Source: Ophiobolus disseminans
Taxonomy: Eukaryota; Ascomycota; Dothideomycetes; Pleosporales; Phaeosphaeriaceae
Assembly: GCA_010093685.1 (NCBI GenBank)
Contig: MU006244.1
Span: 310,001 to 374,000 of the forward strand
Length of the DNA: 64,000 nucleotides
Reading direction: 5' to 3'
Of this stretch, positions 12,072 to 23,022 are shown piece by piece (position 1 is the stretch's first letter; every line of letters starts with the position of its first letter). The position numbers were made by a program, and so were the translations under genes. Under the pieces are notes generated by a model. That model worked only from the letters and a program-made list of their open reading frames with translations, searched no databases and was not told where the DNA came from.

Positions 12072-13193
12072 TCATAACCCCCCCACAATCCCAAATCCCA
12101 CCAAATCCTTCCTACTCCGCACCCTCTCAAGCGGCTCAAACCCCTCCCGAAACTTCTCCTCCTCGCTCAAACACACCTGCTCCCCGCCCCTGAGTCTAAG
12201 CACCGGCTTCGGCACCGTCAACCCCAGAACCTCGACCGCATACTCGTGTGCCCTGTTGACTTGCTCGCGCTCTTTGCCGCCCGTCGTGCGCTTTATTAGG
12301 TCTTTGAGCATGTCGATGGTGCCCGACCCCACAGCCTTGGTTGGACTAGAACTTGGGCTCGATTCTTCGCTTGAACTCGGACTGGGACTAGGGTTTGGGC
12401 TGCTCATAACAACATCGCCATCTTTATCTTCCTCCGCGACGCTAGCGAGCGGCGACGACGCGGTGTCGCTCTTACGCCTCTTCGCGCTAGCCATCAGCGC
12501 GCCCCAGAGATCCGCTTTGTCCTGCTCGAGCCCGACGACGTTTTCGACGCGCAGCACGCCTTCCACTGGGCTTACGGGAGCGGCGTCCGGCACGACCGGC
12601 GCGCTGCAGGGGAAAGTGGAGGAGCTGGGTGTGGGCGTGTGGATGCCGAATTTCTTACCCCAACGGCATTCCGAGGGGTAGTCGCATGTATTCCAACAAT
12701 CTTTCTTCAGTGCTACAGATACACTGGCTGGTCGAGAGTTACCCTTGATTACGACGGCTGTGCGGGCTCCGCCGCGGCGCCAGCGGCCCCATGTTTTCCA
12801 GCCCTGGTAGTCGAATTCACTCGCACAAGCTCTGTGGCGGCGCGTGCGGCGCTGCTGGTTTGCTGGTTTGCGCCAGGCCTTGACGCTCGTGGTGCCGCTG
12901 CAGAACTGGTGCCCGTCTTCGAGGCAGCGCCGCGTTACGCCGAGGTGGTAGCTGCGGGAGCATTGGTGGCATTGCCAGACCCAGGACAAGGGGGAGGAAG
13001 GCGCCGAGGACGTTTCTTGGGGGTAGTAGATTGTGGAGGCCTGGGAGCTAGGGGAGGCTGCGGCTTTGGAGGAGGGGAGGAAGGGGGTGAGTGGTGTGCG
13101 TGGGGAGCAGGGGGAGGGCGGGATGGAGAGGAGGGTGGGTTTGAAGGGTGTGGGGTTTATGCGGAGGGTGCTTTGGGTTCGTGGTTTGGGCAT
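12072..13193 (-). CDS. Conserved fungal Cys-rich protein, function unknown
   Basis: This single-exon frame encodes 373 residues. After a Pro/Ser-rich start there is a cysteine cluster at about residues 75-100 (WQCHQCSRSYH ... RRCLEDGHQFC) and a second at about 165-180 (DCWNTCDYPSECRW). Together they could bind zinc. The middle is Ser/Glu/Asp-rich and disordered, with a basic AKRRK patch (about 237-242) that may be a nuclear signal. The C-terminus has an amphipathic stretch followed by LRLRGGEQVCLSEEE. I recognise the general type (ascomycete hypothetical proteins with a zinc-ribbon-like start) but no named family. The start is the first Met of the frame. The opposite strand also has a long frame here, which I take as a shadow because it lacks any domain. 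Confidence 0.75.
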   Translation of the reverse strand: MPKPRTQSTLRINPTPFKPTLLSIPPSPCSPRTPLTPFLPSSKAAASPSSQASTIYYPQETSSAPSSPLSWVWQCHQCSRSYHLGVTRRCLEDGHQFCSGTTSVKAWRKPANQQRRTRRHRACASEFDYQGWKTWGRWRRGGARTAVVIKGNSRPASVSVALKKDCWNTCDYPSECRWGKKFGIHTPTPSSSTFPCSAPVVPDAAPVSPVEGVLRVENVVGLEQDKADLWGALMASAKRRKSDTASSPLASVAEEDKDGDVVMSSPNPSPSPSSSEESSPSSSPTKAVGSGTIDMLKDLIKRTTGGKEREQVNRAHEYAVEVLGLTVPKPVLRLRGGEQVCLSEEEKFREGFEPLERVRSRKDLVGFGIVGGL

Positions 13194-15145
13194 CTTGATG
13201 GCGGTGTGCTGTGGCTTCTGAGCGGTGATTATATGATTAGAGGAGCGGTCGAAAGTAACGTGCGCAAAGTCCTGCTCTGCACCACCAAGTTGTCGAAGTA
13301 TACTGAGCTCGTGGAAGAAACCGCAGACGGCGAAGGCGATACGACGATACCTCTTACAAGTAGAGGCGTTTCACAGTTTTGAAAGACTTCCACATGTGAT
13401 GTTAAGGCGCAGCCTCATGGCGTGGTCATGCCCTTTGTGGGTGGCCGGCGAGGTTCCAACAATGATTTGGACATCCCAGTCTTTGTTGGGTAAACCTTGA
13501 ATTTCAGTTTGGCCACCTAGAATATGTCAACTTCTTTGTCTGGTGTAGCTTCAAAGTCTTTCGAGTGCACACGTGAGTCCTTGAGAGCAGTCGTCTTCTT
13601 TGTCCGTACTGGCCTCTCGGCGTTTGGAGGCTTTGCGCTTCATCTTCATTTCCCTTTCGGGTACGACGCGATGGTTTCGAAGCTGGATGTTAGAGCTGGA
13701 GGATGCAGTATTTCCTAGATTGGAAGATTTGAATGTTCACGGCGAGGAATTGCCATTGACCCGTCTCTTTACGTACATAGCAAGCGTTAAATCTTGGTAC
13801 ATTGTTTCCAAGCCTAAAATCAGATGTAGGAACTATGCAAATCGAGTTGCGTATGTGGAGAGCTCTGCGAAGCCCCAAAGACGAATCACTTACGCCTGGA
13901 GAGACGTATCGGCCACGGAGTCTTCTAAAATTCTGACCAGATTTGACTGCTAACTGTAGCGTATGTAAAGATGTGTCGCGTTGCTGGCTGTGAAAAGGCC
14001 GCTTGGTGGACGGCCGCAGACAAGACACGCCGGTTGAATGTGACGGTGTTTGCCCTGGTGCAAGTTATTGCTGCGGCGCAAATACTTCCAGCTCTTTCAC
14101 AGGAATAACTCTTGTGGCTGTCCCTTTTGCCTCCTCATCTTCAGGTAGAGATCCGCAGTCTTGTCGTCAGCATGCACAATGCAGCCAGAGGATTGTCGAG
14201 TCGGCGTAAACATCTCACATAGCCAAGTAGTCCGGGCCCGGACGAAGATATGACTACCAAAGGCGTGAGGACACGTTGGCGATGCGTGTACATGAGACGC
14301 ATCATGTCGACCGACGTCTGCGGCCAGTCCGGATGGCTCGGTCTTTTGACTCCAGGTACTCGGGTCTTTAGGACATGGTGAAGTAAGAACCGAATGCGAG
14401 ATTCGCATTGCGTATACGCTTACGTCAGTGTGTAAATGCGAGGCATGCAAATTATCAGGCAGCAACATTGAAGAACGCCTCGCCTCCTTACGCTGCCGTG
14501 TTATTGTGGATGACAGAATGGTGGAAGGGGTGCTGCGCCACGTGTGGATGGGTCGCGCTTTACCCGAAAGGGTAGAGTTTGCGAAGGTTCTTCCCACCAC
14601 GAACATGCAGCGACGTCGTGGTTCGCATCCCGGAAAGCTGTGGCTACCGACCGAGCGCCAATTATTCCACTTCCGTTTCAAACATACAATTCATCCTATC
14701 TAGATTACTCGTCTGCATTCCTCATAGGCTCATTCAGTCAGTATCCTCCCCATCTGTCATCCCGTTCGCTTGTTCCTGCCAGTATCCAATTGAGGCTCGC
14801 CTTGCGAAATCGCCGTTTCGGCCGCGCCTACGATCCTCCGCGCCCTGTGGCTACGTCAACCTATCTAAGCATTGTTAGGAATATCGCGTGGCTCGGTTAG
14901 TGATACAGGCTTCCCGTCCGTCTCGAAGGTTGTCGAAGCCCACGAGCTGAAGACACCATACGTAGACTACTACATGGTAGACGTACTCATTAGAGGCGGT
15001 GTTGCCTGAGTACTTTGAGATAATCACTGTTGCTACACTTTGTTATAATAGGAGGCGAAGGATCACAACTGAAGTTGGTCACTAGTGTCGACTGTCAATA
15101 GTCTTTTTTCTCTTCCTGCACTCCTTTGCTTACTCGTATATAATT
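13194..15145. other. Intergenic, no supported gene
   Basis: Almost 2 kb without a recognisable gene. Several short frames exist on both strands (for example 14097-14681 minus), but none has a domain, a signal peptide or a consistent intron pattern. It should hold the promoters of the Cys-rich gene (minus) and the Zn2Cys6 gene (plus). Confidence 0.4.
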
Positions 15146-17359
15146 ATGGTTTACACTGGAAAGCCTAGCCGGGGATGTGGCATGTGTAAGAATAGGCGGA
15201 TCAAAGTAAGTCCAACACGGTGGCAACCAAGATCGCCATCTTCCGCACCGACGGGTCACTTCCGAGACTATTCCCGCAAGACTTACTCACTTCGATACTA
15301 ACGTGGTCCTCCCAGTGCGACGAGAAGCGTCCGACATGTGGCAACTGCAAGAAATCAGGGCGTGACTGCCCAGGCTATCCGGACGAGTTTGATCTCGTGT
15401 TCCGGGATGAGAACAAAGCTATGGCTCGCAAAGCTAAGAAAGCTTCCACTCTGGCACCATCCAGAAGTAGTACGGGAGAGTCAAGCTCGCATACTTCACC
15501 TCTTCTGTAAGTCAGTCCCAGCTGACTGGTTCCACCCCACAAAGCGTACACCCTGTTTCAATCAAGCTCGTTAGCGGATCTGCAGTACCATGCAGGGCCG
15601 AGATAAGCTTAAACGGACACCGTCTAATTGTTCAGTGGAACACTATCATTGCATTTTGTGTGCAACTACATCGTCAGGCGCACATGCTGACCAGATCCAG
15701 TACACCATCTGCGTACCTGGAAAGTCCTTATGAGTCCAGCTCCGCCCAAATCGAAAGCTCGAGCGGATCTCGCAGGCCATCAGATCAGAGTAGCGATGGT
15801 AGACTTATACCCTTCCTCAAAGGGATGCACACTCCACTCCCGCTCGACCAAATATTCGATTTCGAGTCGTTTGCCTGGAATCTCCCCGTCGAAGTACCAC
15901 CGACTATCACCATGCCTCCAGAGTACGAAGCCATACCTTTTTTCTTCAAAAACTTCATCGCACTCCCCCAACAAGCCGAATCCACCCGCGGCTTCTTGGA
16001 ATATCTCGTCCCACTCTACAACAAGTCACGCGCCTCATCAGTTCTCCATCTCGCAACCACTGCCGTCGCAATGGCCACATGTGGGCAATATCCCGGAAGA
16101 CAAGATCTTCTCCGGGAAGCAGTGTCCACCTACGGCAAGGCTTTGAAGAAGCTCAACGATGATCTGAAGGACCCTGTGATGTCAAAGAGTGATGAGACGG
16201 TCCTTGCCATCTTAATGTTCTCCTTGTATGAGGTTAGTAAATTGGTAGCCTCAGCAAGGTTTTCTGTAGTTCTTTTCTTCCAGTTACGCGACTTGCTAGG
16301 TGTCAGACTGACGAATGACAGACTATCATGAGTACCGACGACACCATTACAGCTTGGGGGAACCATGTCGATGGTGCTGTAGCCCTCACGAAGCTAAGAG
16401 GAACCGACCAATTCAATGATGAGATGAGCCACTCGATATTTCGAGCTGTGAGAACAATGATGGTATTCCTGATCACAAGCTCTCCCACCTTGCACGGTCT
16501 AATCAACTCAGATCACAAGCTGCGTCCAACGCTCCAAGCCCGTCGAAGACTTCCCCAGCTCTAACGGCTGGATTGGAAACGGCGAATTCTCCGAGGAAAA
16601 CGTCGCAAATCGCCTAACCCTCATCTGCATCGACCTGCCTCGCCTCCGCGCCCGCGCTGAACTCCTCACCACAACGCCCCACTCCAACACCGACGAATCC
16701 GAAGCCAAGGAGATCCTCGCCTTCGCCCAAATGGTCGACGAAAACCTCGCACAATGGTACCTGACCCTGCCCTCAGAATGGAAACACAGCACAATCGGCT
16801 ACGTCAACGAAATCCCCGCCGTCGAGGACCTAGCCGTCACAGAGAAATGGCCGGGCGAACAGCACATCTATAACGACGTCCCTCTCGCCAGCATCGTGAA
16901 CGATTACCGCGTGTGCCGGGTTTTCTGCCGCAGGGTCATCTTGGCGTGTTTGAGCTGGCTCGCTGTCGGCGGGTATGTGGACGCAGACGGCGAGTACGAG
17001 AAGTCTGTGTTTGTGATTCAGACCATGGTGGATGATATCAGCGCGTGCGTGCCGTTTCATTTGGACTATGAACTGCAGACTGTGGCAAAGGCAATGGGCC
17101 AGGAACAAAATGGTGAGTCTGCAATGTTTGTAAGCAGGGAATGAGTGCTAATGGCTGTGAAGCTGCGGAAGCATTTGGCGGGTACTCGCTCGTCTGGCCG
17201 CTGTATGTCGCCGCGAACGCAGACACGGTCCCACAAGCTCAGCGCGACTGGCTCTTCGGCCGCTTGTCAGTCATAGGCACGAAGTTTGGATTGAGTAGTG
17301 CGCAGGTACTTGTGCTGGCGAGAAGGCACATTCTCACGTGTGGTCCGATGTTCCCTTGA
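15146..17359 (+). CDS. Zn2Cys6 fungal transcription factor
   Basis: Six exons are inferred: 15146..15205, 15316..15506, 15701..16232, 16322..16462, 16512..17112 and 17163..17359 (573 residues). The binuclear zinc cluster is at residues 11-38, with Cys11, 14, 21, 28, 31 and 38, and is split by the first intron between Lys20 and Cys21. The remainder resembles the fungal-specific transcription factor domain (Fungal_trans_2 type): an EYEAIPFFFKNFI stretch, a helix-rich middle (TIMSTDDTITAWGNHVDG) and a C-terminal WPLYVAANAD motif. The product should bind CGG-type DNA sites in the nucleus. No pathway genes lie next to it, so its targets are unknown. The third exon boundary (15701) rests on frame continuity after a 194-nt intron and is the least certain. 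Confidence 0.9.
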
Positions 17360-19795
17360 AGCTTGTCTACCTGCGGCGCAGGCCTATTTCTCGACTCCTT
17401 GTACTGCTGGCCATGTACACTTTTCTTGTTTTCACATTATGTCTGAACGTTACACGCATGGAAGAAACTAGGGTTAATGTTGTATAACTATAGTGCATGG
17501 TAATGAATTTAGTCTTCACACTACGGGGTATCTCTTTTAATGTACCCATGTGTTTCTTTTGCTGCAGGGCTCAGTTCACGATGGACGAAGTACAGGTTTA
17601 GTCGCAGCTCCTTGAAGAATGACCTTGACATACGCGGGTGCCTGAACAAGACTTTCGAAATCGTGTGTTCTTTGAGTGAGCGAAGAGATAATGGAGTGAT
17701 GGTAGAGTAATGGAAGTTTGTAAGTTTTACGGTCTGGGTCGCATCTCCACTCCGCAGCTGCGAACAAGCATCCTAAAGGTATGCACAAAGATTTTGGAGT
17801 TTTCAGAGGCAGTAGAATGTAGTGCGGCGATATCCAGGTCATGTTGGAACAAGTCATGTTTTACCTAGGCTTCCGAATTGGTGCTTGCCTGGCCCGTTTC
17901 GATATCGACCGAAAAGAAATCATCATCGCACACTTCACCACCGCCCAAATCCCCAAAAGAAAAACGAATTGGAATTGTACAAGTCTAGCCTCTTTACCAT
18001 ACCGATATAACTTCTAAACAGGTATCATAAAGCTGTTCGCAAGCTTGAGTTTCCGCAGCACGACTACCTACACGCTGCATCGACCAACGCCAGCCCAGCC
18101 ACGCTTCATTACGCTGAACCCACGAAGGATCATCCATACAAGAAGTCCAAACTTGGGCGCACCATTTTGAGCAATCGGTATGTCCGGAAGGTATACGCAG
18201 ACTTCTGCATATATAAAGGGAGAGCAGGAGCCTCACACTTCACCACTTCAGCTGCACGTCTCTGGTAGCTATGAACTGGTATCCTGAAGGTATGTGCTCC
18301 CCCTTGCAGTGAATTCGTGACTCATATGGCCCAAAGTCACTCGTGGAGAGCGCGGGTTTTGGAGGCGAGAAGGAAAGGAGATGTGCAGAAGACGTGTGAG
18401 GATTTGGACAATAGTCGTTGTGATCCAGATCCTGTAGTTATTGATGGAGCTGATATACTTCGCAAATGCTTAGACTATGATTTAGGCTTCTCATGTCTTC
18501 ACTGGGTCCTAAAGGTATACGCAGAGTTGCACGGATCGAGTGGACGGCAGCTCGTATGATCGTTTTGTAAATTGCGCATGCTTCAGAGATTATTGGCGCA
18601 AATATGTTCTGGAAGCGATCGAGTTTCGAGCCTCGGAACGCAATCACGAACTGGTATCCTGAAGCTATACGCCGCTTCATGTAGTAGAGCTACATCAGAC
18701 AGCGCGGTGGTTTCAGTTCAAATGTGAGGCATCAGAACACCGCGCGCTCGTGGCAAGATGGTTGGAGAGATGGGTGAGCGGCTCGGATCATGGACGTGAA
18801 CTGGTATCCTGAAGTCATACATGAAATTATATGGAAAGGAAGATAGGAGATATTCGAGACATGAGGTTGGGTGGGTCGATAAATGCATGGCTGAGAACAT
18901 AGTTCTGAACTGGTATCTGAAGATATACACGAAGCCATATGAATAGAAGAGTACAAGGCGGCGCGGAGGTATTGATTCAGAGTGTGAGGCATTCGGACGA
19001 CTGGGAAGACGTCTAGGAGTACAAGAGAGCGCAGATGATTCGTGCGCGAACTCCAGGCATCAATGTCGTTGAGGAGACGTATGGATATCTGAATTACAAC
19101 CTTGAACGGGTAGCCTGAAGGTAGACGCATGGCGTGGGGAATGGCGAGGCGAGATGGGTGGGAGGGTCAGACGGCAATCCTGAACTGGTATCCTGAAGGT
19201 ACACAGCTGGTGTGGGGATTGGCGAGGCGAGATAGGTGGGAGGGTCAGACCGCAATCTTGAACTGGTGTCCTGAAGGTAGACGCCCTGCGTGGGTCCGTC
19301 GCGGTGCAGAAGAGTGCAAACCGCTGGGGTGTGAATTGCAGACATTACATCGGCAGGGAGGGGGAGAAGATGCCGCGCGTGAGAGGCTCAGATCATCATC
19401 CTGAATAGGTAGGTACCCTGAAGGTATACGCCCAGTGTTGTGAATGGCAATGCAAATGGCGTTTTTGATGCGGAGATATACGGGAGGTACTATACGGTAG
19501 AGTGTCATAGGAGGATGCGGATCGCTTAGGTGTGGATTTGCATGCATCAGGTCGGTGAGGAGGAGGAGGGGAGGGAGGCTCAGATAGCAATTTTGAACGG
19601 GCATCCTAAAGGTATACGCCGACGTTGCGAGTGGCGATTAGTTGAGTGTTGTGAGTGCGGAGGTATACAGGAGTCACAATGCAATATCACGGTGTAGAAT
19701 GCAATAAGAAACAGGATTTGTGTGAATGTGATGGTATTGAAGAAAGTTTATTTACATGAAGACAAAACCCCTCTATCCCCCCATTCCCTATCACC
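17360..19795. other. Intergenic region carrying a dispersed-motif field
   Basis: No protein gene is supported in this 2.4-kb interval. From 17762 onwards it is dominated by copies of a 25-bp motif (separate entry). The short frames found here run through the motif copies and do not agree with each other. Confidence 0.6.
17762..19619 (+). repeat. About 13 dispersed copies of a 25-bp motif
   Basis: The consensus is GAACT followed by GGTATCCTGAAGGTATACGC. Copies start near 17762, 18015 (weak), 18171 (weak), 18273, 18501 (partial), 18648, 18798, 18907, 19104, 19182, 19260, 19403 and 19595, all in the same orientation. Spacing is irregular on the left (about 80-250 bp) and exactly 78 bp between the copies at 19104, 19182 and 19260. 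In those, the whole 78-bp unit is repeated, including a GGCGAGGCGAGAT-GGGTGGGAGGGTCAGAC-type spacer. Other spacers share GTGTGAGGCATTC-like words. This looks like an old satellite whose spacers have diverged faster than the motif. Confidence 0.85.
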
Positions 19796-21397
19796 CTACA
19801 AGTACCTATAATCAGGTGCCCTGGAACGCCTATTCCTATTCCTATTATTAACAGGCTGGCGATCATAAGCCTCGTTTGGAGGCATTTGCCCCTGTTGCCC
19901 TTGATTTTGTTGAAAGCCAGGAAATTGCATGTGATTTGGCATCATGGGCATGCCATAGCCCATTTGGGGCCCAAATTGCTGCTGCTGTTGTGGGTTGAAG
20001 GGCATATTGAAGCCCATTTGTGGCCCATTGAAGCCAAATTGAGGATTGAAGCCCATTGGCATAGGCATGCCCATCGAAGGGGCTTGGCCGTTCTTTAGCG
20101 CTTCCATCTCTTGAATGAAATTGGCTTCAAGAGATGAAGCGGGATCGGCTTGTTGGCGCATAGCTTTGGGCGCGGTGGGAGGCTGGATGTTGGTAGGGGG
20201 CTGTTTTCTCTTCTTTGATGAAGAGGATTCGTCAGTGTCGGAGCCATCTTGAAGCGATTTTGGTAGTGCAGCCACGCTCATAGCAGATTGATGTTCATTT
20301 GGGTCGATGTTTGCAGGTATATCAGGTTCATTTGCTGCAGCTGCCTTTGCTTGCTCCTCCTTCTCCTTAGCCTTCTCAGCATCGAAAGCATGAAGTGACT
20401 TGAGCATATCCGCATCAGATACAAGGTCATCCATCAGAACTTCCTCCTTGCCACAATTGGGGCAGATCAGGTCTCCTTCAGCAAGAGCGTTGTCGATGCA
20501 ATCACGGCAATATGACTTTCCGCAGCAAGGTGTCTTCACCGGATCAACAAACCGCCGCTTATCGATTGGACACTCCAGTCCTCGCTCTCGAATCTCCTTG
20601 CTCGCGGCATCGGCATTAGCTGCTTGGGCCTTCGAGGCGTTGGCTTTCTCTTGGAACTTCTCCCATGTCTTTGTGTCTGTCATTACTTGTACGTACTCGC
20701 CGTCCGCGTTGAGCATGATGCCCTTGGCGGCTTCCTCGTCGACGGGCTTCTCAACGGTCTTGAGGAAGGAGCGGGGGATGCCGGTGGTGCGCTTGGCTTG
20801 GAAGACGGGCTTGAAGTCGGGGTCGTCGTTAGTGGGGCATGCTTGGATCCAGTGGCCCTTAACGAGGCAGCGCTTGCAGAGGTAGCCCGTGGGCGGGTCA
20901 TGATTGGGAACGTTGACGGGTTTGCGGTTCTTGTTGTATGTGGGCTTGACATGAGACAGCGTCTCTTTCTGCGCGTCCCAGACCTGGGCTGACTCTGCAA
21001 GGAAGGCAGCCTCAGCGTCGGCTTCGGACAGCGGCACACCGGGGGTGGCGCTCGGTGCGGCTGCGACTGCGGGTCTGCTGGTGTCTTTGGTGATTGCGCG
21101 CACGGGGGGTTTGCCGGAAATGTAGCGCGCAGCTCGGCCTTGGCCGCGCGGAGCTGGTCGTCGCACGCAGACAACGGTTGCAGATCGCGGTATGAGGGTG
21201 GTGTCGTCCTTGTACTCCGCATTCGGCGTCGTGTCTTCCTGAGGAAATATGTGTAGGTTGAAGTCGGTGCCATCTCCGAGACCTGACGCAATTATGATGT
21301 CTCTTTTCAGTTCGAAAACGCTGATACCCGTGCCGTCGAAGAGGATGCGTTCAGGTAGCAAAGAGTTCTTGAACTTAAAGAAGACGGACGACGACAT
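19796..21397 (-). CDS. mpe1: Mpe1/RBBP6-type cleavage and polyadenylation factor subunit
   Basis: This is a single exon of 533 residues. Residues 1-80 form a ubiquitin-like DWNN domain (starts MSSSVFFKFKNS). A CCHC zinc knuckle is at Cys174-Cys187 (CKRCLVKGHWIQAC). A RING/U-box-like finger covers about 276-315 (CPIDKRRF ... CCGKSYCRDC ... CPNC). This domain order defines Mpe1 in fungi and RBBP6 in animals. It is a subunit of the cleavage and polyadenylation factor needed for pre-mRNA 3'-end processing in the nucleus, with possible ubiquitin-ligase activity. The C-terminus is rich in Met, Phe, Gln, Asn and Pro (about 437-510) and ends in a basic Arg/Asn stretch. The frame stays open 61 codons upstream, but I chose Met at 21397 because the DWNN domain begins there. 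Confidence 0.93.
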   Translation of the reverse strand: MSSSVFFKFKNSLLPERILFDGTGISVFELKRDIIIASGLGDGTDFNLHIFPQEDTTPNAEYKDDTTLIPRSATVVCVRRPAPRGQGRAARYISGKPPVRAITKDTSRPAVAAAPSATPGVPLSEADAEAAFLAESAQVWDAQKETLSHVKPTYNKNRKPVNVPNHDPPTGYLCKRCLVKGHWIQACPTNDDPDFKPVFQAKRTTGIPRSFLKTVEKPVDEEAAKGIMLNADGEYVQVMTDTKTWEKFQEKANASKAQAANADAASKEIRERGLECPIDKRRFVDPVKTPCCGKSYCRDCIDNALAEGDLICPNCGKEEVLMDDLVSDADMLKSLHAFDAEKAKEKEEQAKAAAANEPDIPANIDPNEHQSAMSVAALPKSLQDGSDTDESSSSKKRKQPPTNIQPPTAPKAMRQQADPASSLEANFIQEMEALKNGQAPSMGMPMPMGFNPQFGFNGPQMGFNMPFNPQQQQQFGPQMGYGMPMMPNHMQFPGFQQNQGQQGQMPPNEAYDRQPVNNRNRNRRSRAPDYRYL

Positions 21398-22444
21398 TAT
21401 TATGGGGATGGTTGATGTTTGGCGATATGTGAGGGTGATGTACGCGCTGTGAGCTTTGCAGGCGTGCGTGCAGGTGAATGCGCGCGGGTGATGGTGGTGG
21501 GTGAGAGAAGGTGAGAGAAGGAGCCGTTGTGTACAGTAGAAAGAGCGCCTTCTATGCCTTGGCTTTTGGCCTGTGCGCAACTACCCTTGAGTCGCTTCAG
21601 GCTCTACTATTGGCCAACGCAGCCATAACGCACGCACCTTTCCTTATCCATTGGAACCGTCTATCGATAACATCTATCGATAACATCAGAGTGGATTCTT
21701 ACGGTAGTCACTCACCTCTAAGGATTGTTAAGGGTCCAACACTCAGTAACTCCAAGATCATTTCAGTGACTCATTTGATTTTGTGAAGTGCACCAGCTCT
21801 CGCCAAACTATCAGAGACACCGCACTATGCGAAGTGTCCCAGCTCTCCTCGAACCATCAAAGAAACCCGTCCTTGGTACATGGTGTTTGGGAGCTCGAAG
21901 CGTATACATTCTCGCCAGTCTCTCCTCTCTTCCTTCTCTCTCCATCCACAATTTATTTCCAAAAGGAAAGACTGTCATGTCCATGTTCATGACCTTGGAT
22001 TCAAATCTTAGGATCCATGAATCTATGGTCTTCCAAGCTTACGTGGCATGGCACGTGATCACTTACATGTCGTCTTTTGAGGTGACAGTTCGCCCTCATT
22101 TCACATGTCCAAAAGCAAGCGCTACTTCAGTAACCTCAAGCTATACGTCAGGGCTGAATGTCCTCACGAGATTTCCCACCTCGCGTTTGTCAATGCCAAA
22201 CTGGGGCGAAGACAGACAGGTCCCATGATCTATACGAACTCGCCTTCACCTCGCCGCGCCTTCCTAAAGCGCACACCATACTTGAGGTGACCGCGGGGTT
22301 CAGAGTCCCGTCTCCACCTCTACGGCATAAAGGCACCTCACCGGGAAACTCTGCCTCCCAACACCTCCATCGCCAGCCACTTCGACTACATCGTCTCCAA
22401 ATCAAACAGTTCAACTAACACATAACAAGATCAGCAGCATCAAT
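21398..22444. other. Divergent promoter region
   Basis: About 1 kb between the divergently transcribed mpe1 and the Myb-like gene. It holds a 13-bp exact tandem duplication at 21661-21686 (CTATCGATAACAT twice) that includes two ATCGAT sites. No gene is supported. Confidence 0.45.
21661..21686 (+). repeat. 13-bp tandem duplication
   Basis: CTATCGATAACAT occurs twice head to tail about 265 bp upstream of the mpe1 start. Each copy contains the palindrome ATCGAT. Confidence 0.8.
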
Positions 22445-23022
22445 ATGTCCGACATTGAACCGACTACCCCAACAACGCAAGCGGCGCAGCTTGGTCGGAT
22501 GCCGAGAAAGTGAGCTCTCGTCACTATCTACCTCCTCCCGTTCGCAAGCTTACCTTTCTATAGATGGCATACCTCCTCATCCTCTGCGAGGACGGCAGCA
22601 AGGTTGACGCCAAGGTCACCGTAAGTTACATCTACCAACACCATGCTCTGACCACAATCACTGACATGCATGCTCAGAACGCGCCTGTTCCCGCCGGCCG
22701 CAGCCTCACCTCATGCAAGAAGCTTCTCATCCGCCTGAAGGAGAAGTACAAGGACGACATCGAGAAGATCAAGGCCGGCCAGTCATTCACCGAGGGCACT
22801 GCTACTGCTACGCCCGACAAGCCCAAGACAACTCCCCGCAAGCGCAAGGCCAAGGCCGAGCCCGAGGGTGGCGTCGAGGGTGAGGCCGAGGGTACTCCCA
22901 AGAAGAAGACCGGCGGACGCAAGAAGAAGGTCGAGGTTGAGGCCAAGGAAGAGCCGACTGTCAAGGACGAGGTCAAAGAGGAGATCAAGGACGAGAACAT
23001 CGAGGATGAAGTAGAGGTCTAG
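22445..23022 (+). CDS. Small basic Myb-like nuclear protein, apparent frameshift in exon 1
   Basis: Exons seen: 22445..22509, 22564..22620 and 22678..23022. The last two join in frame and encode MAYLLILCEDGSK ... then NAPVPAGRSLTSCKKLL, a helix-rich region like fungal Myb/SANT-type domains. A Lys-rich tail with PRKRKAK and GGRKKK patches and an acidic end follow. In the first exon, the natural lead-in WSDAEK (22492-22509) reads straight into the second exon, but it is out of frame with the only good start, ATG at 22445. That start reads into a TGA at the donor site. One extra base near 22487 would connect them. Either there is a one-base deletion here (mutation or sequencing error), or translation starts at the ATG at 22564 (133 residues). 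Probably nuclear and DNA- or chromatin-associated; the function is unknown. Confidence 0.62.

Noticed and set aside
12639..13382. 247-codon open frame on the plus strand
   Set aside because: It is antisense to the Cys-rich gene, and is a low-complexity Gly/Ala/Val mix without motifs.
14097..14681. 194-codon frame on the minus strand
   Set aside because: No family signature, no Met-rich or signal region, and it lies in an otherwise non-coding stretch; too weak to call.
17762..19619. CRISPR array in the motif field
   Set aside because: The organism is a fungus, spacers are irregular in length, some spacers are themselves repeated, and no cas genes are present.
21398..21580. In-frame 61-codon extension of mpe1
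   Set aside because: The DWNN domain starts exactly at MSSSVFF, and the extension is Arg/His/Ser leader-like sequence.
22295..22325. GGGTTCAGAGTCCC resembling a tRNA B box
   Set aside because: No matching A box or cloverleaf with acceptor stem could be made around it.
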